NCBI GenBank assembly: GCA_045546995.1
Contig: JAZQDW010000028.1
Location: forward strand, 1 to 48,087
Direction of reading: 5' to 3'
Source: Firm-08 sp045546995
GTDB lineage: Bacteria > Bacillota > Clostridia > Oscillospirales > QAKW01
Length of the DNA: 48,087 bases
The notes under the pieces are model-generated. The model did no database searches. It was not told the origin of the DNA and saw only the letters and a program-made list of their open reading frames with translations. Each line of letters begins with the position of its first letter. Position 1 is the stretch's first letter. The translations under genes were made by a program, and so were the position numbers. Below are positions 5,818-14,509 of this stretch, one piece after another.

Positions 5818-7005
5818 ATGGCAAACCAAAATTCCGCCGATCAGGAGCGCACCATGGCGTTCACAGCCCACAGCACCCCTGAAAGCGCGTCGGCGCCCCG
5901 TACAACGGAGCGTAAGCGAAACAAACACAAGAATAAAGAGAAAAAACCAAGCAAGTTTGCAACCTTTTGGGATATGCTGGTCGGCCGCAAAAAGACCAGA
6001 AAGGTCAAGGCATACTTTTACAGTTTTTTTGCCTGTGTGCTGATCTGTCTGATCTTCGGCAGCTTTTTGATGTACGGCCCCATCGGATTTTTGCGGGAGA
6101 CGCTGGTCACCTCTGCGATGACTACCTACTCTCACAAATACTTTGCCCAATGGTTTTACGATGCCGAGACCATTTCGGCCATTATGGCGCAAAATGCGGT
6201 CAGCCCGCCCAGCGGCTCCACCGACACCTCGCAAATTAAGGTCAACACCAATATGAAGGCCGAGGATATCAAGATCACCGACGTCAGCCGCAGTGGATTT
6301 AAGGGATGGATGATGGAAATTCCCGATCCCTCCTGGGTGCGTCTGGGTGTACCGCAAAACTTTGGTAAACACGGCACCAAGCTGCCCAACCTGGTCACCG
6401 ACTACAACGCCATTGCCGGTATGAACGCCGGCGGCTTTGCCGACAACAACGGTTTCGGCAACGGCGGCACACCGGTCGGTATGGTTGTGGTTGACGGCGA
6501 TATCATCTACAATTCCTCTGCCACCTATCATAATCTGATCGGCTTTAACAAGGACAACGTTTTGGTCATCGGTAAATACACCACCTCCGAGATCAAGGCC
6601 CTGAACATCCGCGACGCCGTAGAATTCACCCCCGCATTGATCATCAACGGTGAGCCTGCCGCCATTTCCGGTAACGGCGGCTGGGGTTACGCCCCCAGAA
6701 CGGCCATCGGCCAAAAGAAAGACGGCACGGTGCTGTTTCTGGTTATTGACGGACGAAGCGCCGTTTCTGCCGGCGCCACCATGCGACATCTGCTGGATCT
6801 GATGCTGGAATATGACGCTTACAACGCCGCCAACCTGGACGGTGGTTCTTCCTCGGTACTGATGCACAACGACTCCGTACTGAACAATCCCAGCGGTTCG
6901 GACTCTGACGGTATGCGATTCCTGCCCAACGCTTGGCTGGTCATTGATCCCAATAAATATCAGTTGCCCACCGACCGTCCTCCGTATACCACACGAACGA
7001 AATAA
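5818..7005 (+). CDS. Phosphodiester glycosidase (NAGPA-domain) exported protein
   Basis: A 395-residue protein with a Lys/Arg-rich cytosolic tail of about 65 residues, one membrane helix (FFACVLICLIFGSFLMYG) and an extracellular NAGPA-type phosphodiester glycosidase domain. Domain landmarks are VTDYNAIAGMNAGGFAD, VGMVVVDGDIIYNS, GWGYAPRTAIGQKKDG and NLDGGSSSVLM. Related bacterial enzymes act on cell-wall glycopolymers such as teichoic acid linkages; the substrate here is unknown. ATG 5818 is chosen over an upstream GTG at 5803 because GAAGGTG lies 6 bases before it. Its promoter is shared back-to-back with the NUDIX gene. Confidence 0.88.
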   Translation: MANQNSADQERTMAFTAHSTPESASAPRTTERKRNKHKNKEKKPSKFATFWDMLVGRKKTRKVKAYFYSFFACVLICLIFGSFLMYGPIGFLRETLVTSAMTTYSHKYFAQWFYDAETISAIMAQNAVSPPSGSTDTSQIKVNTNMKAEDIKITDVSRSGFKGWMMEIPDPSWVRLGVPQNFGKHGTKLPNLVTDYNAIAGMNAGGFADNNGFGNGGTPVGMVVVDGDIIYNSSATYHNLIGFNKDNVLVIGKYTTSEIKALNIRDAVEFTPALIINGEPAAISGNGGWGYAPRTAIGQKKDGTVLFLVIDGRSAVSAGATMRHLLDLMLEYDAYNAANLDGGSSSVLMHNDSVLNNPSGSDSDGMRFLPNAWLVIDPNKYQLPTDRPPYTTRTK

Positions 7006-7016
7006 ATTTGCTTATA

Positions 7017-7053
7017 AAAAACACCGCAAGGATATTTTCCTTGCGGTGTTTTT
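7017..7053. terminator. Bidirectional terminator
   Basis: AAAAACACCGCAAGG (7017-7031) pairs with CCTTGCGGTGTTTTT (7039-7053). It serves both convergent genes; the transglutaminase stop codon is immediately next to it. Confidence 0.9.
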
Positions 7054-9666
7054 CTATATCTTCAGTTTTTGCCACCAGGGCAATTTGCCTCTCTTGTGAT
7101 GCAAACGATAATACAATTCGTTGAAATAGATCTCAACCTTGTGCAACTGGTCCTCCACCAATTCCTGTTCGCCGAATTCGGCCTTTTGGAAAATGGGGAT
7201 CAGATCGGCAAGCGAGTTATCCGTTTGCAACAGTTGATCGGCGCGGCGAGCAAAGTCCAGCTCGGTCTCGTTCGTTTGCTGTACGATCATTTTCAGCTGT
7301 AACCAGCGTAAAATCAGGTGATGCATCCGCTGTACCAGCAAATTGGCGCCGGCAGGCTGACCATTTTGATCGGGCGCCTTGACAGCATCGTATTTTTTCT
7401 TGGCATTCATCAGCGCCTTGATATACAGTACAAGCGCCGCGGCAAGCAACAGCGCCGCCACGACGGACAGCAAAACGATCAGCAGGATCTGCAGACCCTT
7501 GCCGCCGAAAATGCCGTAATTGACGGACAGTTCGGGCATCGTCTCGTTATCATCCGGCTGTTCTGCCACACTGAGCGTATGACCGATCTGCTCCACCTGG
7601 TCTCCTTCACCGTCACCCTCTACCGGTTCTTTTTCCAGCTCCAGAGCATAATAACGCGCATCAAATTCCCCTTTGGTCTCCTCCATATTCGGTGTGGGAT
7701 CAAAGTTCATCCAGCCCAAACCCGTAAAGTAGACCTCTACCCACGCATGGCAATCGCTGTCCATGACCGTACGGCTGTATATGCCGTCTTTATTGGGTTC
7801 ATTATTCGTCGTCTCCATACGGTAACCGTTGACGTAACGGGCGGGATAACCCAGCGAACGCACCATCAACGTCATTGCCGTAGCATAGTAGGTACAATAT
7901 CCCTCGCGCTTGGTATTCAGGCTGTACTCCAGTTGCTGCATTGCCGTGGCATCCTTCAACTGTTCCGGCTTGAGCGTATAGGTGAATTTGGTATTATCTC
8001 GGAAATACTGTTCGATAGCCAATACCTTGGTCAATTGGCTGTTATGCCCCTTGGCCAGTTCCTCTGCCTTGTTCTGGAAGCTGACGGAAAGGCCGTTGGC
8101 GTTAAGATAATGCTTTTTGACGTACTCGTAATACGAGCGTTCGTTTTTCTTGAAGGTCTGGAAATTCTTGGACTGAATATCCGAGGTATCCAGCGTTAAC
8201 AGCGTACGGTATTTGGCCGCCAAACCATGCAGGGCACCCACGTATCCCTTACTGGTGACAATGGGAATAAAGGCATCCGCCGTGTAGGTATTGTAGGACG
8301 GACGTTTCTCCTCAAACTGCGCCATTTCCTTCGTGACGAAATTGGCCGTGGACAGCGGCTCGGTCAGCGCGGCGCCGCCATAAGAGGGCAAATGCGCCAC
8401 CAAACTCTTTTTAAAACGCGCCTTGATCTCAAGTTTGTCCATTTCAAAGCCATAGCTTTCCTGCGTTTCCATATCCAGACGTTCGTCCACGAATACTTTA
8501 TGCAGTTGATAGGCAAAGGAGTACGGATCCGCGTCTTTTTCTACCGTACGGTCATAATCCTTTTGATCCGCCTCGTCCAGCAGAGACCAGCCTTCCGGCG
8601 TGAAGGCATCTGAAACCCATGCGCGCAGATATACCTCTTCATTTTTTTCGGATTTTACGTAGAAAACCGGTACGTTATGGATCTCGGGAATCTTCATGAC
8701 GTCCAGTTTTTCCCCTTCCACCATATTACCGATGGCGTTATCCGGTGTCTCCAGACGGGCATAAAAGACCTGATTATAAACGTAGCGACTACCTTCATCC
8801 AGATAAGCGCGTATCTCCTCCAACTCGATCAACGGTGTACGCAACGTAATCAGTGCGATCAACAGCATCAGCACCACCGAGACACCGGCGGTACAAATAC
8901 CGTACAAACCGCTTTTCATCGTGTAGGCAAAACGCTCGGCGTTTTCCCGCTTGGTAAACAGTCGTTTCCACCATTCTTTGAAGGAAACGGGATCCAGATG
9001 GCGCGCCGTCAGCGTTTGCATATACAGGCCGAAAGCACAGGCAAGCAGAATAGAAAAGGCCACCGAGGAGGGCACCAAACCGATCATAAATCCGGGCACC
9101 ATCACCCCAAGAGATACCGCCACCGTAGGCCATACGCGGGGGCGTTTCCACGCCAATGCCACGTACCAAACGGCAAAAAAGATGGCAAGCACGATGATCA
9201 CGTGGCGGAAATAGGACATGACCAGCATTTCATCCTCCAGCAGAGCCTCGATCTCCTTTTCGCTGGTGATCATATTACTGGTATAGTTCCAACCACGCAT
9301 TTTCATAATAACGAAAGCCAGGTCATAGCAAAAATACAGCGCCTTTTGCAGGGTCTCAAAAAAGCTTTGCAGGGTTGACCAAAGAATGGCCGTCAGCATT
9401 CCAACAACGCCCACGGCAATACTCGCCGAAATCTTATTAAAGCAGGCCGCGGCGGCGAGCAACGTAGTCAACAAACAGAGCAGGATAATTTCGATAATCG
9501 AAACGTTCATTGCCAGGCTGGTGGAAACACACAGCACCGTCGACAGCACTGCAAAATAAATGAGCACCAACTGCATAACACAGCCCAGCATCCCGCCGGC
9601 GGCGGTGTGGGACTGAACGGTAAAGCTGACGTTTTGCCGGATGCGTTTGAATCGTTTTTTCATCAT
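7054..9666 (-). CDS. Transglutaminase-like (TgpA-type) membrane protein with C-terminal DUF4129
   Basis: An 870-residue protein: a cluster of membrane helices in the first 280 residues, a large extracellular part, a transglutaminase core at about residues 590-655, another membrane helix near residue 720, and a cytosolic DUF4129-like tail. The catalytic triad is visible: Cys in GYCTYYATAMTLMVR, His in DCHAWVEVY and Asp in NFDPTPN. Transglutaminase-fold proteins in MoxR/DUF58 operons are common, but their substrates are not known. Its ATG overlaps the stop of the DUF58 gene (ATGATGA), indicating translational coupling. It is the last gene of the operon, before the terminator at 7053-7017. Confidence 0.93.
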   Translation of the reverse strand: MMKKRFKRIRQNVSFTVQSHTAAGGMLGCVMQLVLIYFAVLSTVLCVSTSLAMNVSIIEIILLCLLTTLLAAAACFNKISASIAVGVVGMLTAILWSTLQSFFETLQKALYFCYDLAFVIMKMRGWNYTSNMITSEKEIEALLEDEMLVMSYFRHVIIVLAIFFAVWYVALAWKRPRVWPTVAVSLGVMVPGFMIGLVPSSVAFSILLACAFGLYMQTLTARHLDPVSFKEWWKRLFTKRENAERFAYTMKSGLYGICTAGVSVVLMLLIALITLRTPLIELEEIRAYLDEGSRYVYNQVFYARLETPDNAIGNMVEGEKLDVMKIPEIHNVPVFYVKSEKNEEVYLRAWVSDAFTPEGWSLLDEADQKDYDRTVEKDADPYSFAYQLHKVFVDERLDMETQESYGFEMDKLEIKARFKKSLVAHLPSYGGAALTEPLSTANFVTKEMAQFEEKRPSYNTYTADAFIPIVTSKGYVGALHGLAAKYRTLLTLDTSDIQSKNFQTFKKNERSYYEYVKKHYLNANGLSVSFQNKAEELAKGHNSQLTKVLAIEQYFRDNTKFTYTLKPEQLKDATAMQQLEYSLNTKREGYCTYYATAMTLMVRSLGYPARYVNGYRMETTNNEPNKDGIYSRTVMDSDCHAWVEVYFTGLGWMNFDPTPNMEETKGEFDARYYALELEKEPVEGDGEGDQVEQIGHTLSVAEQPDDNETMPELSVNYGIFGGKGLQILLIVLLSVVAALLLAAALVLYIKALMNAKKKYDAVKAPDQNGQPAGANLLVQRMHHLILRWLQLKMIVQQTNETELDFARRADQLLQTDNSLADLIPIFQKAEFGEQELVEDQLHKVEIYFNELYYRLHHKRGKLPWWQKLKI

Positions 9667-10829
9667 ACCACCCTGCCTTTCTCCACTTCTTCCAGGCTGA
9701 GCATCTCCAGAGTGATATCCTTGGCGGAGAGTGCCATCGCCTCGGCAGAGCAGGTATTTTCAAATGCAAACAGACGGATGGGACAATGCAGTGCATTCTG
9801 CAAGATCTCCACACGGCTGAGCTTTTTGTCATTCAAACGACCGGTCACAATGCACAATGCCTGCACGTTACTGATCTCACTAAGCGCACGGTCAAGCGCC
9901 TTTTCAGATTGCATGGGGCACAGCCCCACCTCTTCATAGGCAACGCTGAGACGTTGGGGTGAATCCACCAAACATTCATGCAGACCGCCCCGTTGCCACA
10001 TCATAGACACAGCGCCTACACGGTCCTGCAGGTCACGGCAGAGAGACAGCGCCGTCTCCACCATTGCATCACCCAAACGGCGGGCGTGATGCGTGTTGTA
10101 TTCCGGGTCGGTCAGATCCAGCAACAGATACATCTGCTGTTGCCGATTGACCGTATAGGTCTTGACCAGCAAATTCTCCTTGGCCGCCGAAAGATTCCAA
10201 TGCACGTGACGCAACGAATCATCGTCGGTATAATCCCGCACGCCAAACAACTCGGTACCGTCACCGGAGGAGGTGATGATATCCGTGCTGGTGCCGTCCT
10301 CCAGATAAATATCCTGCATAAAACGGACGTCTGAGGGCAAAAATCGGGGAGTAACGTACAATTTGTATTTTTGGTCGATCTTATATCTGATTTTAAACAA
10401 ACGGAGAAAATCGTAAATTTCAACCGATTTGATTCCCACTTCATATTTTCCGCGGTAGGCATATTCCAACGGGATCTCGATCACCGTACGGGAAAAAGGA
10501 CTGAAGCCCACCGGCAAACGGCGAATGACGCTCTCCTTCCCTTCCGGGTCGTTTACGATACATTCCAGCTGCATCAAGGGCGAAATCAACGGTGCGCCGC
10601 ACTTTACCTCCACCAACAGATTGGACCGATGATAGCGATAGACCCGTGAATGGGACAATTTGGTACGGATGCCCACCGATGAATGACACAACAGCAGCAT
10701 TCCGCCCGACAGCAACGGCAACACGATCACACAAACCAACGTAAACAGTGAAACCGAATCGTATAACGCCTGAGAAAATATAAAAGAAGCAATCAAAATC
10801 GTAGCATAAATAATACGGCTTTTGATCAT
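9663..10829 (-). CDS. DUF58 domain protein
   Basis: A 388-residue protein with two N-terminal membrane helices (about residues 5-50) and a cytosolic part with the DUF58 signature, seen as FGVRDYTDDDSLRHVHWNLSAAK near residue 210. A vWA-like fold follows, with LLLDLTDPEYN near residue 235. DUF58 proteins are nearly always encoded beside MoxR ATPases and are thought to be their partners or substrates. The gene lies 2 bases after moxR and overlaps the transglutaminase gene. Confidence 0.92.
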   Translation of the reverse strand: MIKSRIIYATILIASFIFSQALYDSVSLFTLVCVIVLPLLSGGMLLLCHSSVGIRTKLSHSRVYRYHRSNLLVEVKCGAPLISPLMQLECIVNDPEGKESVIRRLPVGFSPFSRTVIEIPLEYAYRGKYEVGIKSVEIYDFLRLFKIRYKIDQKYKLYVTPRFLPSDVRFMQDIYLEDGTSTDIITSSGDGTELFGVRDYTDDDSLRHVHWNLSAAKENLLVKTYTVNRQQQMYLLLDLTDPEYNTHHARRLGDAMVETALSLCRDLQDRVGAVSMMWQRGGLHECLVDSPQRLSVAYEEVGLCPMQSEKALDRALSEISNVQALCIVTGRLNDKKLSRVEILQNALHCPIRLFAFENTCSAEAMALSAKDITLEMLSLEEVEKGRVV

Positions 10830-10831
10830 AA

Positions 10832-11791
10832 TTATTTCTTAATCATCGGAGTTTTTACGTTTTTCAGTACCAACTCCACAACATCCTTCACTTCTTTTTG
10901 CTCGATCTTTGCCTCAGCCGTCAGCACAAGACGATGACTAACCACCGATTCAAACAGGTGCTGTACGTCCTCGGGCAACACGTAATCTCTGCCCTGCAGG
11001 AAGGCATACGCCGCAGAGGTCTGCATCAAGGCAAGAGAGGCGCGGGGCGAAGCAGCCAGTGCCAGTTCGCCGCACTGACGGGTCTTATTGACCAGAGCGA
11101 CAATATATTCCACCACCGCATCGTCCAGATGGATCTCACGGATGATACTTTGCATATGCAGCAGATCTTCTTTGACTGCAACAGGATTAACGTCCGCCAA
11201 CGGATCGCCGGTCTTGCGGGCGGTCAGGATCTTTGCCTCCTCATTGGGCGTAGGATAACCCATGGTGATCTTCATCAAAAATCTGTCCAGCTGTGCCTCG
11301 GGCAAAGGATAGGTGCCGATATAGCCGGTGGGATTCTGGGTAGCGATAACCATAAAGGGGTTGGGCAAATCTCTGGTCACACCGTCCACGGTGACCACGC
11401 GCTCCTCCATAACCTCCAGCAAAGCAGACTGGGTCTTGGGGGAAGTACGGTTGATCTCGTCGGCGATGAGCATATTGGTCATTACAACGCCGGGCTTGAA
11501 AACAAATTCACCTGTCTTTTTATCCATCATCATAAAGCCGGTAATATCCGTCGCCATAACGTCAGGGGTAAATTGCTGGCGTTTGCAATCCAGACCGCAG
11601 GCCTTGGCCAAGGCCTTGGCTACCGTAGTTTTGCCGACACCGGGAACGTCCTCGATCAGCACGTGACCGCGGGACAGCAGAGCGACCATCAACATTTCGA
11701 TAGCCTCTTCCTTACCGGCAATAACCTTTTTAACCTCACTGATGATATTGGAGCAGATACTTTGCGCCTTGATAAGTCCTTGTGCGTCCAT
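10832..11791 (-). CDS. MoxR-family AAA+ ATPase
   Basis: A 319-residue cytosolic AAA+ ATPase. Walker A is EDVPGVGKTTVAKALAKA (about residues 38-55), Walker B is MLIADEINRTSPKTQSALLE, sensor 1 is FMVIATQNP, and the C-terminal lid domain contains SPRASLALMQTSAAYAF. MoxR proteins act as chaperones that activate partner complexes, here probably the DUF58 and transglutaminase membrane proteins encoded next. It is the first gene of the operon and follows its promoter by about 30 bases; ATG 11791 has AAAGGAG upstream. Confidence 0.95.
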   Translation of the reverse strand: MDAQGLIKAQSICSNIISEVKKVIAGKEEAIEMLMVALLSRGHVLIEDVPGVGKTTVAKALAKACGLDCKRQQFTPDVMATDITGFMMMDKKTGEFVFKPGVVMTNMLIADEINRTSPKTQSALLEVMEERVVTVDGVTRDLPNPFMVIATQNPTGYIGTYPLPEAQLDRFLMKITMGYPTPNEEAKILTARKTGDPLADVNPVAVKEDLLHMQSIIREIHLDDAVVEYIVALVNKTRQCGELALAASPRASLALMQTSAAYAFLQGRDYVLPEDVQHLFESVVSHRLVLTAEAKIEQKEVKDVVELVLKNVKTPMIKK

Positions 11792-11822
11792 ATTATTTTC
11801 TCCTTTTAAAGCATATACTGCA

Positions 11823-11851
11823 ATTATATAAAATTATAATGCTCTGTGCAA
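11823..11851 (-). promoter_or_regulatory. SigA promoter of the moxR operon
   Basis: Minus strand: TTGCAC (11846-11851), 17 bases, TATAAT (11823-11828), 32 bases before the moxR start. Confidence 0.75.
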
Positions 11852-11887
11852 TAGTTTTTTGCAGAATTTACAATTTTCGGCAAAAGA

Positions 11888-11911
11888 AAAAGCCCACCGA
11901 AGTGGGCTTTT
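11888..11911 (-). terminator. Terminator of infC-rpmI-rplT
   Basis: On the minus strand AAAAGCCCAC, a TTCG tetraloop, GTGGGCTTTT: a 10-bp stem with a stable UUCG loop, 8 bases after the rplT stop. Confidence 0.93.
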
Positions 11912-11918
11912 AATTTGC

Positions 11919-12275
11919 TTATTTTGCGGCTTTCTTAGCGGTCTCAACCAGAGTTGCAAACGCTTCCATATCGGAAACAGCAATCTCAGCAAGCATCTTG
12001 CGGTTGAGGGTGATGCCGGCCAGCTTCAGGCCGTGCATAAACTGAGAATAGTTGATATCGTTCATCTTGCAAGCGGCGCTGATACGGGTGATCCACAGGC
12101 TTCTGAAGTCTCTCTTCTTCTGCTTGCGGCCGATATAAGCATTGGTCAGGGAGCGCATAACTGCCTGATTCGCAATTCTGAACTGCTTGCTCTTGGCACC
12201 GTAGTAGCCCTTAGCCAGCTTTAAAATCTTTTTTCTTCTTTTACGGGTGGTCAAAGCACCTTTAACTCTAGCCAT
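11919..12275 (-). CDS. rplT: Ribosomal protein L20
   Basis: A 118-residue basic protein of the large subunit. The start MARVKGALTTRKRRKKILKL and the KGYYGAKSKQFRIA and RSLWITRI segments are the standard L20 sequence. L20 is needed early in 50S assembly and, in B. subtilis, binds the infC leader RNA to repress this operon by premature termination. The gene is last in infC-rpmI-rplT. Confidence 0.98.
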   Translation of the reverse strand: MARVKGALTTRKRRKKILKLAKGYYGAKSKQFRIANQAVMRSLTNAYIGRKQKKRDFRSLWITRISAACKMNDINYSQFMHGLKLAGITLNRKMLAEIAVSDMEAFATLVETAKKAAK

Positions 12276-12295
12276 TTATCTCGTCCTCCGTCTTC

Positions 12296-12493
12296 TTATT
12301 TGTAAGGAATCAGCTTTTTAACAGCTGCTGCATTGGTCTTGTCGCAATAAGCCTCTTTTCTCAGGCCTCTTTTACGCTTGGTCGTCTTTTTGTTCAGGAT
12401 ATGAGAACGAAAGGCATGACCTCTCTTGATCTTTCCGCCTTTGGTGATCTTAAATCTCTTTTTAGCTCCGGAATGTGTCTTCAGTTTTCCCAC
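12296..12493 (-). CDS. rpmI: Ribosomal protein L35
   Basis: A 65-residue very basic protein: MGKLKTHSGAKKRFKITKGG, the usual HAFRSHILNKK and KRKRGLRK. Length and position between infC and rplT are canonical; it lies 14 bases after infC. Confidence 0.98.
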   Translation of the reverse strand: MGKLKTHSGAKKRFKITKGGKIKRGHAFRSHILNKKTTKRKRGLRKEAYCDKTNAAAVKKLIPYK

Positions 12494-12507
12494 TTGAATT
12501 TCCTCCT

Positions 12508-13038
12508 TTATTTCTTTTCTTTCAGTGCCGGATTCGGCGCCAAAATCATAATTAGATTGCGGCCCTCCAGCTTCGCAGGCTTTTCGATAACCGCATACTC
12601 TTCAGTCAGCTCGAAGAAACGCTTGGCGATTGCATCACCCAGTTCGGTATGTGCCATTTCACGTCCCTTGTACTTAACAACCACCTTTACCTTGTCCCCT
12701 GCCTTCAGGAAACGGATGGCATGGCCGGCCTTGGTATTGATGTCATGGGTATCGATCTTCAGCGTCAGCTGAATCTCCTTCACCGTGACGATATTTTGAT
12801 TTTTACGGGCTTCCTTTTCCTTTTTGGTCTGCTCGTAACAATACTTGCCGAAATCCATGATTTTACATACGGGCGGCTGCGCCTTGGGCGCAATTTTCAC
12901 CAGATCCAGATTTTGGGCGTCCGCAATGCTCTGCGCCTTGGCAATATCCATAATTCCCAACTGACTACCGTCAGAGTCAATCACACGAACTTCCTTGTCA
13001 CGGATCTGACCGTTGATGCTTAAATCTTTAGCGCTAAT
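12508..13038 (-). CDS. infC: Translation initiation factor IF-3, AUU start
   Basis: IF-3 binds the 30S subunit and proofreads start-codon selection. The obvious GTG at 12984 would remove the conserved N-terminus. The frame stays open upstream to ATT at 13036-13038, giving SAKDLSINGQIRDKEVRVID, and AGGAGG lies about 9 bases before that ATT. An in-frame TGA at 13042-13044 closes the frame, so AUU is the best start, as in E. coli infC, where it allows IF-3 to repress itself. The product is 176 residues, the normal size. It contains the N-domain, the KEARKNQNIVTVKEIQL linker region and the C-domain with KGREMAHTELG. Confidence 0.95.
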   Translation of the reverse strand: MSAKDLSINGQIRDKEVRVIDSDGSQLGIMDIAKAQSIADAQNLDLVKIAPKAQPPVCKIMDFGKYCYEQTKKEKEARKNQNIVTVKEIQLTLKIDTHDINTKAGHAIRFLKAGDKVKVVVKYKGREMAHTELGDAIAKRFFELTEEYAVIEKPAKLEGRNLIMILAPNPALKEKK

Positions 13039-13062
13039 ACTTCAACACCTCCTGAAAAATTG

Positions 13063-13087
13063 AAAAACGGACATAGAATGTCCGTTT
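13063..13087 (-). terminator. Attenuator in the infC leader (L20-type leader)
   Basis: On the minus strand AAAACGGACAT, a 3-base loop, ATGTCCGTTTTT, followed by more T. It lies between the promoter at 13186-13214 and the infC ribosome site. A premature terminator there is what the L20 leader RNA of Firmicutes uses; the upstream leader (about 13090-13180) contains GC-rich segments that could form the competing fold. Confidence 0.8.
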
Positions 13088-13185
13088 TCCTACAGCAAAT
13101 GCATTAACATTTTTTGTATTGACCGCCGGTCACTGACTCGTGCCGGGGTGAGAACAGACATACTATCCTACTTCATTGCTCAAAT

Positions 13186-13214
13186 ATTTTAACACACGTA
13201 GCTGACGCTGTCAA
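13186..13214 (-). promoter_or_regulatory. SigA promoter of infC-rpmI-rplT
   Basis: Minus strand: consensus TTGACA (13209-13214), 17 bases, TAAAAT (13186-13191). The leader is about 140 bases long. Confidence 0.85.
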
Positions 13215-13222
13215 GTGTTTTT

Positions 13223-13921
13223 TTAAATTTCACGAATAATTCCCATCGGGGTCTGCTGACGGGACTGACCCAGCGGGTTATCCTTCAGCACGCGAACCAG
13301 CCAGGCCTTATCCATTGAGGGCTCGGAAACGCCCAAAATAACGCCGTCGATATCGTTGACGTCGATGATGGCAACCTTATGTCCGCCAATGGCAGCAGAG
13401 GTTTCCTTGGCAACGCCGTCGGGATCGGTGGGGCCAAGCACTACGTATTCGTTATACGGAGGCAGGGTGCAATCACAGGGGCCGTCGATGGAACGAGCCT
13501 TGGCGCCGGCAATATCATAGAAAATGCCGCGTTTACCAAACAGCTTGCCGATAGCGGAGCAAAATGCCGCCCACAAAATTTTCATCGTACCGCATTCTCT
13601 GAAGGCCATTTCCATGGTTTCGGGAATGGACAGGCCGATACCATAGGGGGATTTATAAACAAATTTGCAAAGCAATCTGGCCAGCGGACGCGCCTTGATC
13701 TCCTTCATGGGAATGGCGCGCTCCTGGGTGCAGGCAACGCATTTTTCGGAAATGAAGAGGATGTCCCCTTCCTGCATATGTTCTGCCGCAAATTCCTTTG
13801 CAACCTCGGGAATGCTATCGCCCTTACCGACGACCTTGGTTTTGATCGGGATGCGCTGATAGGATTTACCGTCTACCTCGATAATCAGATTTTTGCCTTC
13901 ATTTGCTAAAATTTCTGCCAT
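13223..13921 (-). CDS. CofE-like (F420-0:glutamate ligase family) protein
   Basis: A 232-residue protein of the CofE/FbiB ligase fold. Landmarks are the N-terminal RIPIKTKVVGKGDSI, a central DILFISEKCVACTQ, and AGAKARSIDGPCDCTLPPYNEYVVLGPTDPDG, then VAIIDVNDIDG. True CofE adds glutamate to coenzyme F420-0 in archaea and Actinobacteria; most Clostridia do not make F420, and no other F420 genes are here. The actual substrate of this bacterial branch is therefore unknown. It lies 26 bases after the phosphoribosyltransferase gene at the end of the alaS transcript. The infC promoter begins directly after its stop. Confidence 0.8.
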   Translation of the reverse strand: MAEILANEGKNLIIEVDGKSYQRIPIKTKVVGKGDSIPEVAKEFAAEHMQEGDILFISEKCVACTQERAIPMKEIKARPLARLLCKFVYKSPYGIGLSIPETMEMAFRECGTMKILWAAFCSAIGKLFGKRGIFYDIAGAKARSIDGPCDCTLPPYNEYVVLGPTDPDGVAKETSAAIGGHKVAIIDVNDIDGVILGVSEPSMDKAWLVRVLKDNPLGQSRQQTPMGIIREI

Positions 13922-13946
13922 TGTTTCGTTTCCTTTCTCTTAATCA

Positions 13947-14495
13947 TTATTTAAAAAACAGGGGAAGTTCTTCCAAATAGATCAAATCGTCCCGCTTGGC
14001 GGCGTCGCCCTCGGCCAGAATAGCCATACGGCCCACGATATTACCGCCTGCCTGCGTGACCAACGTCTCCAGCGCCTTGAGGGATTCGCCGGTGGAAATA
14101 ACGTCATCCACGATCACCACACGTTTACCCTTCATATATTCAGCGTCCTTACCGTCGATGCACAATACCTGCTGATGATCGGTAGTGATGGAATTGACCG
14201 TAACGGTAAATACGTCAGTCATATACAGTTTCGGGCCCTTGCGCGCCAGAACATAGCGGTTGATCCCCAGCTGTCTTGCCATTTCGTGGATCAACGGAAT
14301 GCCCTTGGATTCGGCGGTGATGAGCACGTCGTGCTCGGGCAGTTTTTTATTCAGTTCGCGGGCACAAGCCTCGGTCAGCTCGACGTCACCAAAAATCACA
14401 AAGCCCGCAATATCCAGATGCTCGTTGACCGGACAGATGGGCAGATCCCGTTCCACACCGGCAACCGTAATATGATAATACTTTCTATCCTGCAT
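13947..14495 (-). CDS. Adenine/xanthine-type phosphoribosyltransferase
   Basis: A 182-residue purine salvage type I phosphoribosyltransferase. The PRPP-binding motif is RVVIVDDVISTGESLKAL (about residues 123-140), and the N-terminal half carries HDVLITAESKGIPLIHEMAR, the equivalent of the flexible-loop region of Apt/Xpt. ATG 14495 is preferred because GGGGA precedes it by 6 bases; an ATG at 14516 would overlap the HIT gene stop. Whether it uses adenine, xanthine or another base cannot be read from the motif, so no gene symbol is given. Confidence 0.88.
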   Translation of the reverse strand: MQDRKYYHITVAGVERDLPICPVNEHLDIAGFVIFGDVELTEACARELNKKLPEHDVLITAESKGIPLIHEMARQLGINRYVLARKGPKLYMTDVFTVTVNSITTDHQQVLCIDGKDAEYMKGKRVVIVDDVISTGESLKALETLVTQAGGNIVGRMAILAEGDAAKRDDLIYLEELPLFFK

Positions 14496-14509
14496 TTTTT
14501 CGTCCCCTT

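Noticed and set aside
5734..6867. 377-residue open frame antisense to the glycosidase-domain gene
   Set aside because: Low-complexity Gly/Val/His translation typical of an antisense frame; the plus-strand protein has domain motifs.
12508..12984. infC starting at GTG 12984
   Set aside because: It removes the conserved SINGQIRDKEVRVID segment and has no ribosome site; ATT 13036-13038 does.
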